Positions 45,574 to 55,542 are shown, numbered from the stretch's first letter. The stretch: 64,000 bases of DNA from Rhizobium sp. SSA_523 (GCF_030435705.1 NZ_CP129382.1:2908501-2972500); one strand, 5' to 3'. Numbers and translations are program-made. The notes: a model not told the origin generated them from the sequence alone.

Positions 45574-47202
45574 ATGGCAGTGAGTGCGAACCGACTTGAA
45601 CTTCTGCAGATCGCAGATGCAGTGGCGCGCGAAAAGGTCATCGACCGCGAGATCGTTCTGGCCGCCATGGCCGATGCGATCCAGAAGGCGGCCCGCTCCC
45701 GTTACGGCACGGAAAGCAATATCCGCGCCGACATCAATTCCAAGACCGGCGAAATCCGCCTCCAGCGCCTTCTCGAAGTGGTGGACCACGCCGAAGACTA
45801 CACCACCCAGATCCCGCTGGCTCTGGCCCGCGACCGCAATCCGGATGCCGCCATCGGCGATTTCATTGCCGATCCGCTGCCGCCCATGGATTTCGGCCGT
45901 ATCGCCGCCCAGTCCGCCAAGCAGGTCATCGTCCAGAAGGTGCGCGAGGCCGAGCGCGACCGCCAGTTCGACGAATTCAAGGATCGCGTCGGCGAAATCG
46001 TCAACGGCACGGTCAAGCGCGTCGAATACGGCAATGTCATCGTCGATCTCGGCCGTGGCGAAGGCATTATCCGCCGCGACGAGATGATCCCGCGCGAAAA
46101 CATGCGATACGGCGATCGTGTGCGTGCCTATGTCTACGACGTGCGCCGCGAGCAGCGCGGTCCGCAGATCTTCCTGTCGCGCACGCATCCGCAATTCATG
46201 GTGAAGCTGTTCACCATGGAAGTGCCGGAAATCTACGACGGCATCATCCAGATCAAGTCGGTCGCCCGCGATCCGGGCTCGCGCGCCAAGATCGCCGTCA
46301 TCTCCAATGACAGTTCCATCGACCCGGTCGGTGCCTGCGTCGGTATGCGTGGTTCGCGCGTCCAGGCCGTCGTTGGCGAGTTGCAGGGCGAGAAGATCGA
46401 TATCATTCCCTGGTCCGCCGATCCCGCTTCCTTCATCGTCAATGCGCTGCAGCCGGCGGAAGTGGCGAAGGTCGTCCTGGACGAAGATGCCGAGCGCATC
46501 GAAGTCGTGGTTCCCGACGAGCAGCTTTCGCTCGCCATCGGTCGCCGCGGCCAGAACGTCCGTCTTGCCTCGCAGCTGACCGGCTGGGATATTGATATCA
46601 TGACGGAGCAGGAGGAATCCGAGCGCCGCCAGAAGGAATTCAACGAGCGCACCAATCTCTTCATGGATGCACTCGACGTCGACGAGATGGTCGGCCAGGT
46701 TCTGGCCTCGGAAGGTTTCGCGCAGGTCGAGGAACTGGCCTATGTCGAACTGGACGAGATCGCATCGATCGATGGCTTCGACGAAGATACCGCCAGCGAG
46801 ATCCAGATGCGCGCCCGCGACTATCTGGACCGGATCGAGGCGGAAATGGATGCCAAGCGCCGCGAACTCGGCGTTGCGGACGAATTGCGCCAGATCGACG
46901 GTCTGACGGGCAAGATGCTCGTGGCGCTCGGCGAAGACGGCATCAAGACGGTCGAGGATTTCGCCGGCTGCGCCGCCGACGATCTGGTCGGCTGGAGCGA
47001 GCGCAAGGACGGCGAGACCAAGAAGTTCGAGGGGATCTTCTCGAAGTTTGATGTCTCGCGCGTCGAGGCGGAGAACATGATCGTGCAGGCGCGCCTGCTG
47101 GCCGGCTGGATCACGGAAGAGGATCTGGCGAGCGACCAGGAGGAAGAGGGCGCCGACGCGGAAGCCACGGACGAGGAGGCGGACGCCGCTGTTCAGGAAT
47201 GA
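45574..47202 (+). CDS. nusA: transcription termination/antitermination factor NusA
   Basis: 542 residues binding RNA polymerase and nascent RNA. Domains: N-terminal (about 1-130), S1 ([32 protein letters not shown]), two KH domains ([22 protein letters not shown] and [17 protein letters not shown]), and two C-terminal acidic helix-hairpin-helix repeats (about 350-520) as in alphaproteobacteria. Acidic tail. Stop overlaps ylxR start (ATGA). Confidence 0.97.
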   Translation: MAVSANRLELLQIADAVAREKVIDREIVLAAMADAIQKAARSRYGTESNIRADINSKTGEIRLQRLLEVVDHAEDYTTQIPLALARDRNPDAAIGDFIADPLPPMDFGRIAAQSAKQVIVQKVREAERDRQFDEFKDRVGEIVNGTVKRVEYGNVIVDLGRGEGIIRRDEMIPRENMRYGDRVRAYVYDVRREQRGPQIFLSRTHPQFMVKLFTMEVPEIYDGIIQIKSVARDPGSRAKIAVISNDSSIDPVGACVGMRGSRVQAVVGELQGEKIDIIPWSADPASFIVNALQPAEVAKVVLDEDAERIEVVVPDEQLSLAIGRRGQNVRLASQLTGWDIDIMTEQEESERRQKEFNERTNLFMDALDVDEMVGQVLASEGFAQVEELAYVELDEIASIDGFDEDTASEIQMRARDYLDRIEAEMDAKRRELGVADELRQIDGLTGKMLVALGEDGIKTVEDFAGCAADDLVGWSERKDGETKKFEGIFSKFDVSRVEAENMIVQARLLAGWITEEDLASDQEEEGADAEATDEEADAAVQE

Positions 47203-47888
47203 GCGCGGCATCCTCCAGATCGATCGAGGTCCCAGAGGACGACGAGGAGATGATCGTGAACGATCGGACCTGCATCGTCACGCGGGAAGCGACCGACCCG
47301 GCCCGGCTGATCCGCTTCGTGGCCGGACCGGACGGACAGGTCGTCCCGGACCTGAAGCGGCAATTGCCTGGTCGCGGATGCTGGGTTCGGGCTGACCGTG
47401 GTTTGGTGGACCGGGCGGTGCAACGCAAGTTGTTTGCCCGGGCGCTCAAGACGGATGTGAAAGCCCCCGAGGATCTCGGGGCCTTGGTCGACCGGCTCTT
47501 GGCGGCGGACCTGATCGGCATGATGAACCTGGCGCGCAAGGCCGGACAATTCGTGTCGGGCGCGATGAAGGTGGATAGTGCCGTTCGCAGCGGCGAGGCT
47601 CTGGGCGTGTTCCATGCCTCGGATGCAGCCGCGGACGGTGTGAGAAAGATTGACCAGGCCCGCAAGGCCTGGCGGCTTGGTACGGATGCGGACGAGGACA
47701 TACCCTCCTTCCGGCTCTTTGCCAGCGCCGAAATGGACGAACTGATGGGCCAGAATGCTTTTATCCATGCCGCGGCGCTTGCCGGACAGGCAGGTGAAGG
47801 TGTAGTGAAGCGCGCAACCACGCTCGAAACGTACCGCAATGGCGGTCAATCCGGAGCAAATGGTGGCGCTGGCCGGTCAGACACATGA
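47199..47888 (+). CDS. YlxR-L7Ae fusion RNA-binding protein
   Basis: 229 residues. The N-terminal third is a YlxR (DUF448) domain: [19 protein letters not shown] and [19 protein letters not shown]. The second part resembles an L7Ae/YlxQ-like domain ([26 protein letters not shown]). Thus the two small proteins that are separate (YlxR, YlxQ) in Firmicutes nus-inf operons are fused, as usual in Rhizobiales. Likely nucleic-acid binding in transcription or ribosome assembly. Overlaps nusA by four bases; 100 bases before infB. Confidence 0.9.
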   Translation: MSAASSRSIEVPEDDEEMIVNDRTCIVTREATDPARLIRFVAGPDGQVVPDLKRQLPGRGCWVRADRGLVDRAVQRKLFARALKTDVKAPEDLGALVDRLLAADLIGMMNLARKAGQFVSGAMKVDSAVRSGEALGVFHASDAAADGVRKIDQARKAWRLGTDADEDIPSFRLFASAEMDELMGQNAFIHAAALAGQAGEGVVKRATTLETYRNGGQSGANGGAGRSDT

Positions 47889-47988
47889 CGCGGTCACCGG
47901 CGAAGGCCGGCTGCCGCAATGGACGAGACGTATTGAACGACAGGACCTGATGGATCTCATCTGTTCCTGTCGGAAGGAACAGGAACGG

Positions 47989-50793
47989 ATGACCGACAGT
48001 AAAGACGACAAGACACTCAGCGTTACGGGCAAGAAAACCCTTACCCTGAAACCTTCGGGGATGGCTCAGGGAACTGTGCGCCAGGACATGGGTCGCGGTC
48101 GCACCAAGGCGGTTGTGGTCGAGACGCGCAAGCGCCGCCCGATCCGCCCGGAAGATGAAAAGCCTATCACGCCTGTGGCCGCGGCGCCTGCCCAGCCGCA
48201 GCGCGCTCCCGAGCCGGTTGCAGCGCCGGCGGCTGCTCCGCAGCCGCGCCCGGCGCAGCCGGCCCCGCCGCCGCGCGTTCACCAGCCGAGCCAGACTTCG
48301 CAGCGTCCCCCGCAGCAGGGCAACCGGCCGCCACAGCAGGGCAACCGTCCGCAGGCCTCCCAGCAGCGTCCGAACGAGCGCCCCCGGGGTGCGGTTCTGC
48401 ACGACCTGTCGGCCAATGAGATGGATGCACGCCGACGGGCGCTTGCAGAAGCGCAGGCCCGTGAAGTGGTCGAAGCCAAGCAGCGCGCCGAGGACGAGGC
48501 ACGCCGCAAGGTGGAGGAAGAGCGTCGCGCCGAAGAGGCTCGCATCGAGGCCGAGCGCCGTGCCGCGGAAGCTGCCGCTGCACCGGCCGTGGAGCCATCG
48601 GCCGAAACCGGTCCGGCTGCAGATGCCGTCCAGGCCCGTGCCGATGCCGGCCAGCCCCAGAGCCGCACGGCTGCCGCTCCCGGTGCCGCAGCAAGAACCG
48701 CGGATTCGCGTCCGCAGCCTGCCCGCCCGGCCCCTGGCGCTCCCGGCGCAACCCCGGCGCCTGCCGGAATTGTGCGTGGCCGCAAGCCCAGCGATGAAGA
48801 CGATGATGATCGCGGCCCCGCCCGCGGCGGTCCAAGCCGCGGTAAGGTCGTCGCACCTGCTCCGGCCAAGGTTCCGGCCCGTCCGAAGGAAGACGATCGC
48901 CGCCGTGGCAAGCTGACGGTGACCACGGCCGATGTGGAGGACGATGGGTCCTCGCGCGGCCGTTCGCTCGCCTCCATGCGTCGCCGGCAGGAGAAGTTCC
49001 GCCGCAGCCAGATGCAGGAGACGCGCGAAAAGGTCATGCGCGAAGTCATTCTGCCGGAAACCATCACCATTCAGGAACTGTCGCAGCGCATGTCCGAACG
49101 CGCCGTCGACGTCATCAAGTACCTGATGAAGGAAGGCCAGATGATGAAGCCGGGCGACGTCATCGACGCCGATCTGGCCGAACTCATCGCGACCGAATTC
49201 GGCCATACCGTCAAGCGCGTTTCCGAATCCGACGTTGAAGAAGGCATCTTCAACGTGGCGGACGAAGCGGGCGAGATGCTGCCGCGTCCGCCGGTCGTCA
49301 CCATCATGGGTCACGTCGACCACGGCAAGACCTCGCTGCTCGATGCGATCCGCAAGGCGAATGTCGTGGCTGGCGAAGCCGGCGGCATTACCCAGCACAT
49401 CGGTGCCTATCAGGTCGAACAGAACGGCCAGAAGATCACCTTCATCGATACGCCCGGCCACGCAGCCTTCACGGCCATGCGTGCCCGCGGTGCGCAGGTG
49501 ACGGATATTGCCATTCTGGTGGTCGCCGCAGACGACAGCGTCATGCCGCAGACGATCGAATCGATCAACCACGCCAAGGCGGCCGGTGTGCCGATCATCG
49601 TGGCGATCAACAAGATCGACAAGCCGGCTGCCGATCCGCAGCGGGTTCGCACGGCGCTTCTGCAGCACGAGGTTTTCGTGGAATCCATGGGCGGCGACGT
49701 TCTGGAAGTCCAGGTCTCGGCCAAGAACGGCACCAATCTGGACAAGCTCCTGGAAGCCATCCTGCTGCAGGCGGAAGTTCTGGACCTCAAGGCCAATCCG
49801 AACCGGACGGCCGAAGGCTCCGTGGTTGAAGCGCAGCTCGACCGTGGTCGTGGTGCGGTCGCCACCGTGCTGGTGCAGAAGGGAACGCTGAAGCCGGGCC
49901 AGATCATCGTGGCCGGCGATCAGTGGGGCCGTGTGCGCGCACTCGTCAACGACAAGGGCGAGCACGTGAAGGAGGCCGGTCCGGCTCTCCCGGTCGAGAT
50001 CCTCGGTCTTTCGGGCACGCCTGCGGCCGGCGACAAGTTCGCCGTGGTGGAGAATGAAGCGCGTGCGCGTGAAATCTCCGAGTACCGCCAGCGTCTGGCC
50101 CGCGACAAGGCCGCGGCCCGCCAGTCCGGCTCGCGCGGCTCGCTGGAGCAGATGATGAGCCAGCTCCAGACCTCCGGTCTCAAGGAGTTCCCGCTGGTCA
50201 TCAAGGGCGACGTTCAGGGTTCGCTCGAAGCGATTATCGGCGCCCTGGACAAGCTTGGGACCGACGAAGTCCGAGCCCGCATCGTTCATTCGGGCGTCGG
50301 CGGCGTGACAGAATCGGATATCGTTCTTGCCGAAGCATCGAATGCCGCCATTATCGGCTTCAACGTGCGTGCCAATACGCAGGCCCGCGCTGCCGCCGAA
50401 CGGACAGGCACCGAAATTCGCTACTACAACATCATCTACGATCTGGTGGATGACGTGAAGGCTGCGATGTCCGGCCTCTTGTCTCCGGAGCGGCGCGAGA
50501 CCTTCCTCGGCAATGCCGAGATCCTGGAAGTCTTCAACATCACCAAGGTCGGCAAGGTCGCCGGTTGCCGCGTGGTGGAAGGCAAAGTGGAGCGTGGCGC
50601 AGGCGTTCGCCTGGTGCGCGACAACGTCGTCATCCACGAAGGCAAGCTCAAGACCCTCAAGCGCTTCAAGGACGAAGTCTCCGAAGTGCCGGTCGGTCAG
50701 GAATGCGGCATGGCCTTCGAGAATTACGAGGATATCCGCGCCGGCGATACGATCGAGTGCTTCCGCGTCGAACATGTGACGCGCACGCTCTGA
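47989..50793 (+). CDS. infB: translation initiation factor IF-2
   Basis: 934 residues. N-terminal 350 are low-complexity Pro/Ala/Arg/Glu-rich, including a Gln/Pro repeat ([13 protein letters not shown]), with the IF-2 associated segment; then IF2_N ([26 protein letters not shown]), G-domain with GHVDHGKTS (about 441), DTPGHAAF and NKIDKP, and domains II-IV. Binds fMet-tRNA and GTP on 30S. ATG 47989 has AGGAA upstream; longer frames add no conserved residues. Strong terminator follows. Not followed by rbfA as in most relatives. Confidence 0.97.
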   Translation: MTDSKDDKTLSVTGKKTLTLKPSGMAQGTVRQDMGRGRTKAVVVETRKRRPIRPEDEKPITPVAAAPAQPQRAPEPVAAPAAAPQPRPAQPAPPPRVHQPSQTSQRPPQQGNRPPQQGNRPQASQQRPNERPRGAVLHDLSANEMDARRRALAEAQAREVVEAKQRAEDEARRKVEEERRAEEARIEAERRAAEAAAAPAVEPSAETGPAADAVQARADAGQPQSRTAAAPGAAARTADSRPQPARPAPGAPGATPAPAGIVRGRKPSDEDDDDRGPARGGPSRGKVVAPAPAKVPARPKEDDRRRGKLTVTTADVEDDGSSRGRSLASMRRRQEKFRRSQMQETREKVMREVILPETITIQELSQRMSERAVDVIKYLMKEGQMMKPGDVIDADLAELIATEFGHTVKRVSESDVEEGIFNVADEAGEMLPRPPVVTIMGHVDHGKTSLLDAIRKANVVAGEAGGITQHIGAYQVEQNGQKITFIDTPGHAAFTAMRARGAQVTDIAILVVAADDSVMPQTIESINHAKAAGVPIIVAINKIDKPAADPQRVRTALLQHEVFVESMGGDVLEVQVSAKNGTNLDKLLEAILLQAEVLDLKANPNRTAEGSVVEAQLDRGRGAVATVLVQKGTLKPGQIIVAGDQWGRVRALVNDKGEHVKEAGPALPVEILGLSGTPAAGDKFAVVENEARAREISEYRQRLARDKAAARQSGSRGSLEQMMSQLQTSGLKEFPLVIKGDVQGSLEAIIGALDKLGTDEVRARIVHSGVGGVTESDIVLAEASNAAIIGFNVRANTQARAAAERTGTEIRYYNIIYDLVDDVKAAMSGLLSPERRETFLGNAEILEVFNITKVGKVAGCRVVEGKVERGAGVRLVRDNVVIHEGKLKTLKRFKDEVSEVPVGQECGMAFENYEDIRAGDTIECFRVEHVTRTL

Positions 50794-50845
50794 TCCAGCC
50801 TGCATCATCCTGTTTTGCCTCGTCGGCTGCAGGAGTGACCTTTAG

Positions 50846-50872
50846 AAGCGCCGGGCTCCATGCCCGGCGCTT
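50846..50872 (+). terminator. intrinsic terminator of infB
   Basis: Perfect 11-bp stem AAGCGCCGGGC / GCCCGGCGCTT with a 5-base loop, followed by TCCGTTTTTC. Confidence 0.88.
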
Positions 50873-51217
50873 TCCGTTTTTCGGGGCGCAAGCCAATTGT
50901 CGATGAGGGTAGACTGTTGCCTGGGACCGCGGGCCTTGTTCCGGCCCAGCTGCAAAACCGGGCGCGTCCGGCCGCCGGACGTCCTCGATGATCCGCGCCG
51001 GATCAGGGAGACGATGTCTTCTCACCCCCCATCATGCCGCCTGGCTTCACAATGGTGCGACTGCGCGCAAATAGATAGTTGCTAAACGCAGTCAAGTTTA
51101 TTATCCCCTTCACCATTCATGACCGCTCGTCGCAGGTGCAGACCTCGGCGGCCGGCGCCGCGCTTCCTGCAAAAGGGCTTTGCCGGGACGTGTCCGCCCT
51201 GAGTTCCTATCCGGAGT
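50873..51217. other. upstream region of exbB
   Basis: About 345 bases with no gene. It contains two adjacent palindromes: CGTCCGG / CCGGACG with a 3-base centre (50966-50982) and TGATCCG / CGGATCA with a 3-base centre (50989-51005). Farther down, arms GACTGCG (51059-51065) and CGCAGTC (51087-51093) flank an AT-rich spacer. No recognised Irr, RirA or Fur box. Confidence 0.55.
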
Positions 51218-52522
51218 ATGCCCATGCCACGCCAAGCCAAGCCAGCCCTTTTCCGGCAAGAAGTTGTCACACGCGCCTCTCGGGTGAGACCAGCCCTGGC
51301 GCTTGCGGCTGCCTTGCTTGCCGCGCAGGCGGCGAATGCGCAGGAGGCGTCGCCGGCTCCTCAGACCCCAGCGGCAACCCAGCCGCGCCTGGCCCAGCCC
51401 ACGCAGTCTACGCAGCCACAGGCTGCCGAACCATCCAGCCCGGCGCCGGCGGCCCCATCTGCCCCAATCCCATCTGCCTCTACACCATCTGCGCCTACAC
51501 CATCTGCCGCGGCACCATCTGCATTGGAGCCATCGGCCTCGTCACCCGCGGCGCCGGCACAGGCGCCCTCCGGGCAGGCGCCGACGGCACCCGCCCCAGC
51601 CGCACCGCAGGACGCAGCACCATCGCAAGGGGCAGCGCCCACAGAAGGAGGCGCACCGCAAGGCGCCGCGGACCAGACGGTAACGCCGACGGCGCCGGCA
51701 GGTGAAGGCGATCAGGCGGCGCCGGCAGAGGATGCAACGGTACCGCAACAGGCGGAGGATATTTTCAACCAGCTCCTGTCCTCGGAGCGCCGCTCGGACA
51801 TTCCGCATGATCTGTCTCCCATCGGCATGTTCCTTGCCGCCGATTGGGTGGTGAAAAGCGTCATGATCGGCCTTGCCCTGGCCTCGCTGGTAACCTGGAC
51901 TGTCTGGCTGGCGAAATCTCTGGAACTGGCGGGCGCCCGTCGTCGCGCCAAGAAGGTGATCCGGATCATCCGGCAGACGGCCAGCCTCTCGGAGGCGGTT
52001 TCCGCAACGGAAGGAAGAGGCGGGCCAGCCGCTGCCATGCTGCGTGAAGCGGCCCGCGAGGTCGCCCTCTCGGAACCGGCTCTCGACCATGCCGAAAATG
52101 CCGGCGTGAAGGAGCGGGTCTCCTCGACGCTTGGCCGCATCGAGGCCTATGCGGGCCGGCGCATGATGCGCGGCACCGGTGCATTGGCCACGATCGGCTC
52201 CGTTGCACCCTTTGTCGGCCTGTTCGGCACTGTCTGGGGCATCATGAACGCCTTTATCGGCATTTCCGAATCCCAGACGACCAATCTGGCGGTCGTGGCG
52301 CCGGGCATTGCCGAAGCCCTTCTGGCAACCGCCATTGGCCTCGTGGCGGCCATTCCCGCCGTCGTCATCTACAACATGTTCGCGCGGTCAATCACCGGCT
52401 ACCGGCAATTGCTGGCCGATGCCGCGGCCGGCGTCGAGCGGCTGGTCAGCCGCGATCTCGATTTCCGCAAGGTTCCACCGGGCCAGCGCAAGCTGCCGGT
52501 CTCGCTTGTGGCAGGAGAATGA
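51218..52522 (+). CDS. exbB: ExbB, TonB energising channel subunit
   Basis: 434 residues. N-terminal signal peptide (LALAAALLAAQAANAQ), a 150-residue Ala/Pro/Ser-rich spacer, then a MotA/TolQ/ExbB domain with three TM helices (about 210-230, 325-350, 370-392). Motifs LATIGSVAPFVGLFGTVWG and GIAEALLATAIGLVAAIPAVV are diagnostic. The spacer has six exact-period 15-bp repeats (xPSAx). Provides proton-driven energy to TonB receptors. First gene of exbB-exbD-tonB. Confidence 0.93.
   Translation: MPMPRQAKPALFRQEVVTRASRVRPALALAAALLAAQAANAQEASPAPQTPAATQPRLAQPTQSTQPQAAEPSSPAPAAPSAPIPSASTPSAPTPSAAAPSALEPSASSPAAPAQAPSGQAPTAPAPAAPQDAAPSQGAAPTEGGAPQGAADQTVTPTAPAGEGDQAAPAEDATVPQQAEDIFNQLLSSERRSDIPHDLSPIGMFLAADWVVKSVMIGLALASLVTWTVWLAKSLELAGARRRAKKVIRIIRQTASLSEAVSATEGRGGPAAAMLREAAREVALSEPALDHAENAGVKERVSSTLGRIEAYAGRRMMRGTGALATIGSVAPFVGLFGTVWGIMNAFIGISESQTTNLAVVAPGIAEALLATAIGLVAAIPAVVIYNMFARSITGYRQLLADAAAGVERLVSRDLDFRKVPPGQRKLPVSLVAGE
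51455..51544. repeat. six 15-bp tandem units inside exbB
   Basis: CCATCTGC (last copy CCATCGGC) recurs at 51455, 51470, 51485, 51500, 51515 and 51530, an exact 15-bp period. It encodes x-P-S-A-x pentapeptides in the spacer of ExbB. Confidence 0.9.
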
Positions 52523-52525
52523 GCC

Positions 52526-53014
52526 ATGGCCGGTGGCATTCGCGAGTCGCACGGCGACGACCTGCAGGAGAACCACGAGATCAACGTGACGCCTTTCATC
52601 GACGTCATGCTCGTTCTGCTGATCATTTTCATGGTTGCAGCGCCTCTGGCGACGGTGGATGTGAATGTCGATCTTCCGGCGTCCACGGCCACGCCCTCTC
52701 CGCGTCCGGATGAGCCGGTCTATCTGACGATCAAGCAGGATCTGAGCCTGAACCTGGGGAATGACGCGGTCACCCGCGAAACGCTGGCAAGCCAGTTGCA
52801 GCAGCAGACGCAGGGCAACAAGGACACCCGCATCTTCCTGCGCGCCGACAAGGCGGTGGGCTACGGCGATTTCATGCAGGTGATGAACCTGCTGCGTGAT
52901 GCCGGCTATCTGAAGATCGGCCTGGTCGGGCTCGAAACGCTGCCCCAGCCGGCGCTGGAAGATGCGGCACCGGGCGCAGCGACATCTGAAGGGGCGGCTG
53001 GAGCAAAGCCATGA
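52526..53014 (+). CDS. exbD: ExbD, TonB energising subunit
   Basis: 162 residues with one N-terminal TM helix (about 22-42) containing the proton-path aspartate in INVTPFIDVMLVLLIIFMV, then a periplasmic domain. The ExbD/TolR signature is complete. The gene starts three bases after exbB and overlaps tonB by four bases (ATGA). Confidence 0.95.
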   Translation: MAGGIRESHGDDLQENHEINVTPFIDVMLVLLIIFMVAAPLATVDVNVDLPASTATPSPRPDEPVYLTIKQDLSLNLGNDAVTRETLASQLQQQTQGNKDTRIFLRADKAVGYGDFMQVMNLLRDAGYLKIGLVGLETLPQPALEDAAPGAATSEGAAGAKP

Positions 53015-53997
53015 CGCCCCTGGAGAAAAGCCGCCGCGCCCGCCTCGGCGAAGGGGCATTGTGGACGGGCGCCTGCCTCGCAGTGCTCACGGCCCATCTG
53101 GCCGCGGCTGCCGTCATGCTGCGTCAGGAGCCGATCGAGGCTGCGGATGCGGCACCGCCCGCTGCCATCATGATCGAGCTGGCGCCCGAGCCGGAGGCTG
53201 CTGCCGTTGACGAGACGGTGGTCAGCGAGGAATTGCAGGATTCGCAGGAAGTGGTCAGCGAGACCACGACGCCGGTGGAGGAGCCTCCGCCGGAACCTGT
53301 GCCGGAGCCCACGCCGGAACCGCTGCCGGAGCCACCCAAGGAGGTCGTCGAGCCTCCGCCGGAACCGCCAGTTCCGGAAGAGGAGGTTACACCGGAAGAG
53401 GTGGTGGAGCCGCCCGCACCGACCGTGCCGGAGCAGCCGCCTGAACCAAAGCCGGAGCCCGAGCCGCAGCCGGAAGCGGTCGAACAACTGACCCTTCTGG
53501 ACAATGTGGAAGTGCCTCTTCCAACGGTGCGGCCGCCCGTTGTGGAAGAACCGAAGGAACAGAAGAAGGAAGAGCCGAAGCCGGTGCGCCGCAAGGTGGT
53601 GGAGCGGAAGGCCGCAAAGCCGCCGGCTCCGGCGGCAAAGGCTGCCGAGCAGGCGAAAGCGCAGGTTCGCCAGTCCGATCGCACGGCAGCGGCCGCCAAC
53701 TCCAGAAGTGCGTCCGGCTCATCCATTTCGCCGGCCCGCTGGCAGTCGAAGCTTGCCTCGCATCTGGCGCGCCAGCGTGGACGTTGCCCCGCGGCAGGCC
53801 GCGGCAGCACCGCCTATGTCACGTTCCGGATCGATGGAAGCGGCAATCTGAGCGGCGTCTCGCTGTCGCGCTCCTCCGGTTTTGACGATTTCGATCGCTA
53901 TATGGTCGATCTGGTTCGGCGGGCATCGCCTGTTCCGCCGCCGCCGCCCGGCATTTCCGGCCGTGTCACGGTTCCGCTCGGCTATCGAAACTGCTAA
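53011..53997 (+). CDS. tonB: energy transducer TonB
   Basis: 328 residues: N-terminal membrane anchor (about 14-34), a Pro/Glu-rich periplasmic spacer (EPPPEPVPEPTPEPLPEPPK) and a Pro/Lys-rich part, then a C-terminal TonB domain (AYVTFRIDGSGNLSGVSLSRSSG, PVPPPPPGISGRVTVPLGY). Transfers energy to outer-membrane siderophore and haem receptors. A siderophore-interacting protein and irr elsewhere in the window fit an iron-uptake role. Third gene of exbB-exbD-tonB. Confidence 0.94.
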   Translation: MTPLEKSRRARLGEGALWTGACLAVLTAHLAAAAVMLRQEPIEAADAAPPAAIMIELAPEPEAAAVDETVVSEELQDSQEVVSETTTPVEEPPPEPVPEPTPEPLPEPPKEVVEPPPEPPVPEEEVTPEEVVEPPAPTVPEQPPEPKPEPEPQPEAVEQLTLLDNVEVPLPTVRPPVVEEPKEQKKEEPKPVRRKVVERKAAKPPAPAAKAAEQAKAQVRQSDRTAAAANSRSASGSSISPARWQSKLASHLARQRGRCPAAGRGSTAYVTFRIDGSGNLSGVSLSRSSGFDDFDRYMVDLVRRASPVPPPPPGISGRVTVPLGYRNC

Positions 53998-54057
53998 TCC
54001 TCGAAACGCATCTCACGGTGGCGCGCACTGGCGCCGCCCATGTTTCAGGATTATCGC

Positions 54058-55047
54058 ATGCTATACTCTCTCGCCGACCTCGAGCAGCAAATCGCAACCC
54101 TGTTCGAGACAAATGGCGTGCGCCGCGAAACGGCCGCCTCCGTCGCACGGGCACTTGTGGCGGCCGAAGCTGCCGGCCAGAGCGGCCACGGCCTTCGCCG
54201 GGTCCCAGCCTATCTGAGCCAGGTCCGGTCCGGAAAGGTGGATGGCGCGGCGGTTGCAACAGCCAGCCACCCGCGTCCCGGCCTTCTGGCCATCGATGCG
54301 CATTTCGGCTTCGCCTACCCGGCCCTTGATCTTTCGGTGCAGGAACTGGCGCCGCTGGCCCGGTCGCAGGGCATTGCCTGTGCCGCCATTCATCGCTCCC
54401 ATCACGCCGGTGTCATGGCGCTGACCGTCGAACGGTTCGCCGAACAGGGGCTGGTGGCAATGATGTTTGCCAATGCGCCGGCCTCCATGGCGCCCTGGGG
54501 CGGCAAGCGACCGCTCTACGGGACCAACCCGATTGCCTTCGCCGTGCCGGTTGCAAATCAGGAGCCGATCGTGATCGATCTCGCTCTGTCGAAAGTGGCA
54601 CGCGGCAAGGTGATGGAAGCCCAGCAGCGAGGGGTTGAGATCCCCGAGGATTGGGCGCTGGATGCGGAGGGCCAGCCGACAACCGACCCGACCGAGGCGA
54701 TCAAGGGCACCATGGCGCCGGCGGGCGGCGCCAAGGGTGCGGCTCTCGCTTTCATGGTGGAAGCCTTGTCGGCCGGGCTCACAGGTGCTCTCTTTTCCTA
54801 TGAGGCGACGTCTCTTTTTGACGACAAGGGCGCGCCCCCGGCTCTGGGCCAGTTCATCATCGCCATCGATCCGGAGGCTGCCACGGGCGCCGCATTCGGA
54901 GCGCGCATGGCGGAACTGGCGCAGCAAATGGAGCAGGAGGAGGCTGTACGCATTCCCGGGCGTCGCGGGCGCAAGCTGCGCCGTGATGCCGAAACGACCG
55001 GTTTGCAGATCGACCAATCGGTGCTGAGTGCAATCGGGGCGCTTTAG
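54058..55047 (+). CDS. Ldh-family (malate/L-lactate/ureidoglycolate dehydrogenase-like) oxidoreductase
   Basis: 329 residues (or 335 from ATG 54040) of the NAD(P)-dependent Ldh_2 family: HGLRRVPAYLSQV, catalytic His in IHRSHHAGVMA, PWGGKRPLYGTNPIAFAVP and DLALSKVARGKV. Members oxidise 2-hydroxy acids such as malate, sulfolactate or ureidoglycolate, or reduce cyclic imino acids. The substrate is not decidable from sequence. Monocistronic; 60 bases after tonB. Confidence 0.9.
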   Translation: MLYSLADLEQQIATLFETNGVRRETAASVARALVAAEAAGQSGHGLRRVPAYLSQVRSGKVDGAAVATASHPRPGLLAIDAHFGFAYPALDLSVQELAPLARSQGIACAAIHRSHHAGVMALTVERFAEQGLVAMMFANAPASMAPWGGKRPLYGTNPIAFAVPVANQEPIVIDLALSKVARGKVMEAQQRGVEIPEDWALDAEGQPTTDPTEAIKGTMAPAGGAKGAALAFMVEALSAGLTGALFSYEATSLFDDKGAPPALGQFIIAIDPEAATGAAFGARMAELAQQMEQEEAVRIPGRRGRKLRRDAETTGLQIDQSVLSAIGAL

Positions 55048-55363
55048 GGTCAAAACTCAATCAGGATTTGGCGCGTGGCAGGATTTGGCGCGTGGTATGA
55101 GGGAAAATCGTTCAGTCCGAGGAGCGAAGCCGCAGGAAGGGCCAACCCCTTTCAAGGCTTTGCGACGTGGAAATGGGCGATTTTCGCCATATCCCTGCGT
55201 GGATCGTCGGGGGCAAGGGGACGCGACTTGACAGGTCGCAGCGCCAGGCGATTGAGGACCGAGATTGCGCCCGGTGCGAAGCTCTCCAAAGCTCCGCGCG
55301 CCAACATAGCCTGAGCTATGGCAGGAACCGGCATGATCTTCAACCACGGGAGATTGCGGAAAT
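55048..55363. other. non-coding region downstream of the Ldh-type gene
   Basis: About 315 bases without a supported gene. It begins with a 17-bp tandem duplication (55062-55095). The open frames on both strands are rich in Arg/Pro/Ser and contradict each other. A short palindrome GGCGA-TTT-TCGCC occurs near 55177. Confidence 0.5.
55062..55095. repeat. 17-bp direct tandem duplication
   Basis: CAGGATTTGGCGCGTGG at 55062-55078 is repeated exactly at 55079-55095, shortly after the Ldh-type gene stop. Confidence 0.9.
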
Positions 55364-55482
55364 GAAAAAGCCTGCCGCGGGAGGAGGTGCGGCAGGCTTT
55401 AAACTCGATCGGCAATTGGGAGGAGGAGGAGGTTGCCGATCTCTATCTCGCGACGCTGGGAGGAGGAGTGCGTCGCTTCGAT
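55364..55482 (-). ncRNA. NfeR1/alpha-r14-like small RNA with three anti-Shine-Dalgarno stem-loops
   Basis: Read on the minus strand. Three stem-loops follow: stem 1 GCGACGC/GCGTCGC (55476-55450), stem 2 GATCGGCAA/TTGCCGATC (55441-55407) and stem 3 AAAGCCTGCCGC/GCGGCAGGCTTT (55400-55367). The loops contain CTCCTCCTCCC, CCTCCTCCTCCTCCC and ACCTCCTCCC, which pair with Shine-Dalgarno sequences. Stem 3 ends in TTTTTC and is the terminator. The promoter is TTGAAT-N17-TACATA (55517-55489). Size (about 119 nt) and three CCUCCU loops match the NfeR1 (Smr14C2) sRNA of Sinorhizobium, an Hfq-independent translation regulator linked to osmoadaptation. Family assignment is from memory of that structure. 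Confidence 0.88.
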
Positions 55483-55488
55483 GCATTC

Positions 55489-55517
55489 TATGTAGCGAAA
55501 GCCGTGCTTCGATTCAA
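55489..55517 (-). promoter_or_regulatory. promoter of the NfeR1-like sRNA
   Basis: On the minus strand TTGAAT (55517-55512), 17 bases, TACATA (55494-55489); the start site should be about 55482. Confidence 0.75.
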
Positions 55518-55527
55518 GGCCACTGTT

Positions 55528-55542
55528 GCATTGCAGCAATGC
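55528..55542. promoter_or_regulatory. palindrome upstream of the sRNA promoter
   Basis: GCATTGC-A-GCAATGC, a perfect 7-7 inverted repeat centred about 53 bases upstream of the inferred sRNA start. The embedded T-N11-A spacing suits a LysR-type activator. It also lies about 115 bases before rnd. Confidence 0.6.

Noticed and set aside
47761..50808. Very long open frame antisense to infB (over 1000 codons), and similar ones antisense to pnp, cheA, nusA and ccoN
   Set aside because: They mirror the codon bias of the real gene on the other strand, have no recognisable domain and are rich in His/Arg/Asp as expected of GC-rich antisense frames.
55057..55415. Two overlapping minus-strand open frames near the sRNA
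   Set aside because: Low-complexity Arg/Pro/Ser content, mutual overlap in different frames and no ribosome binding site.
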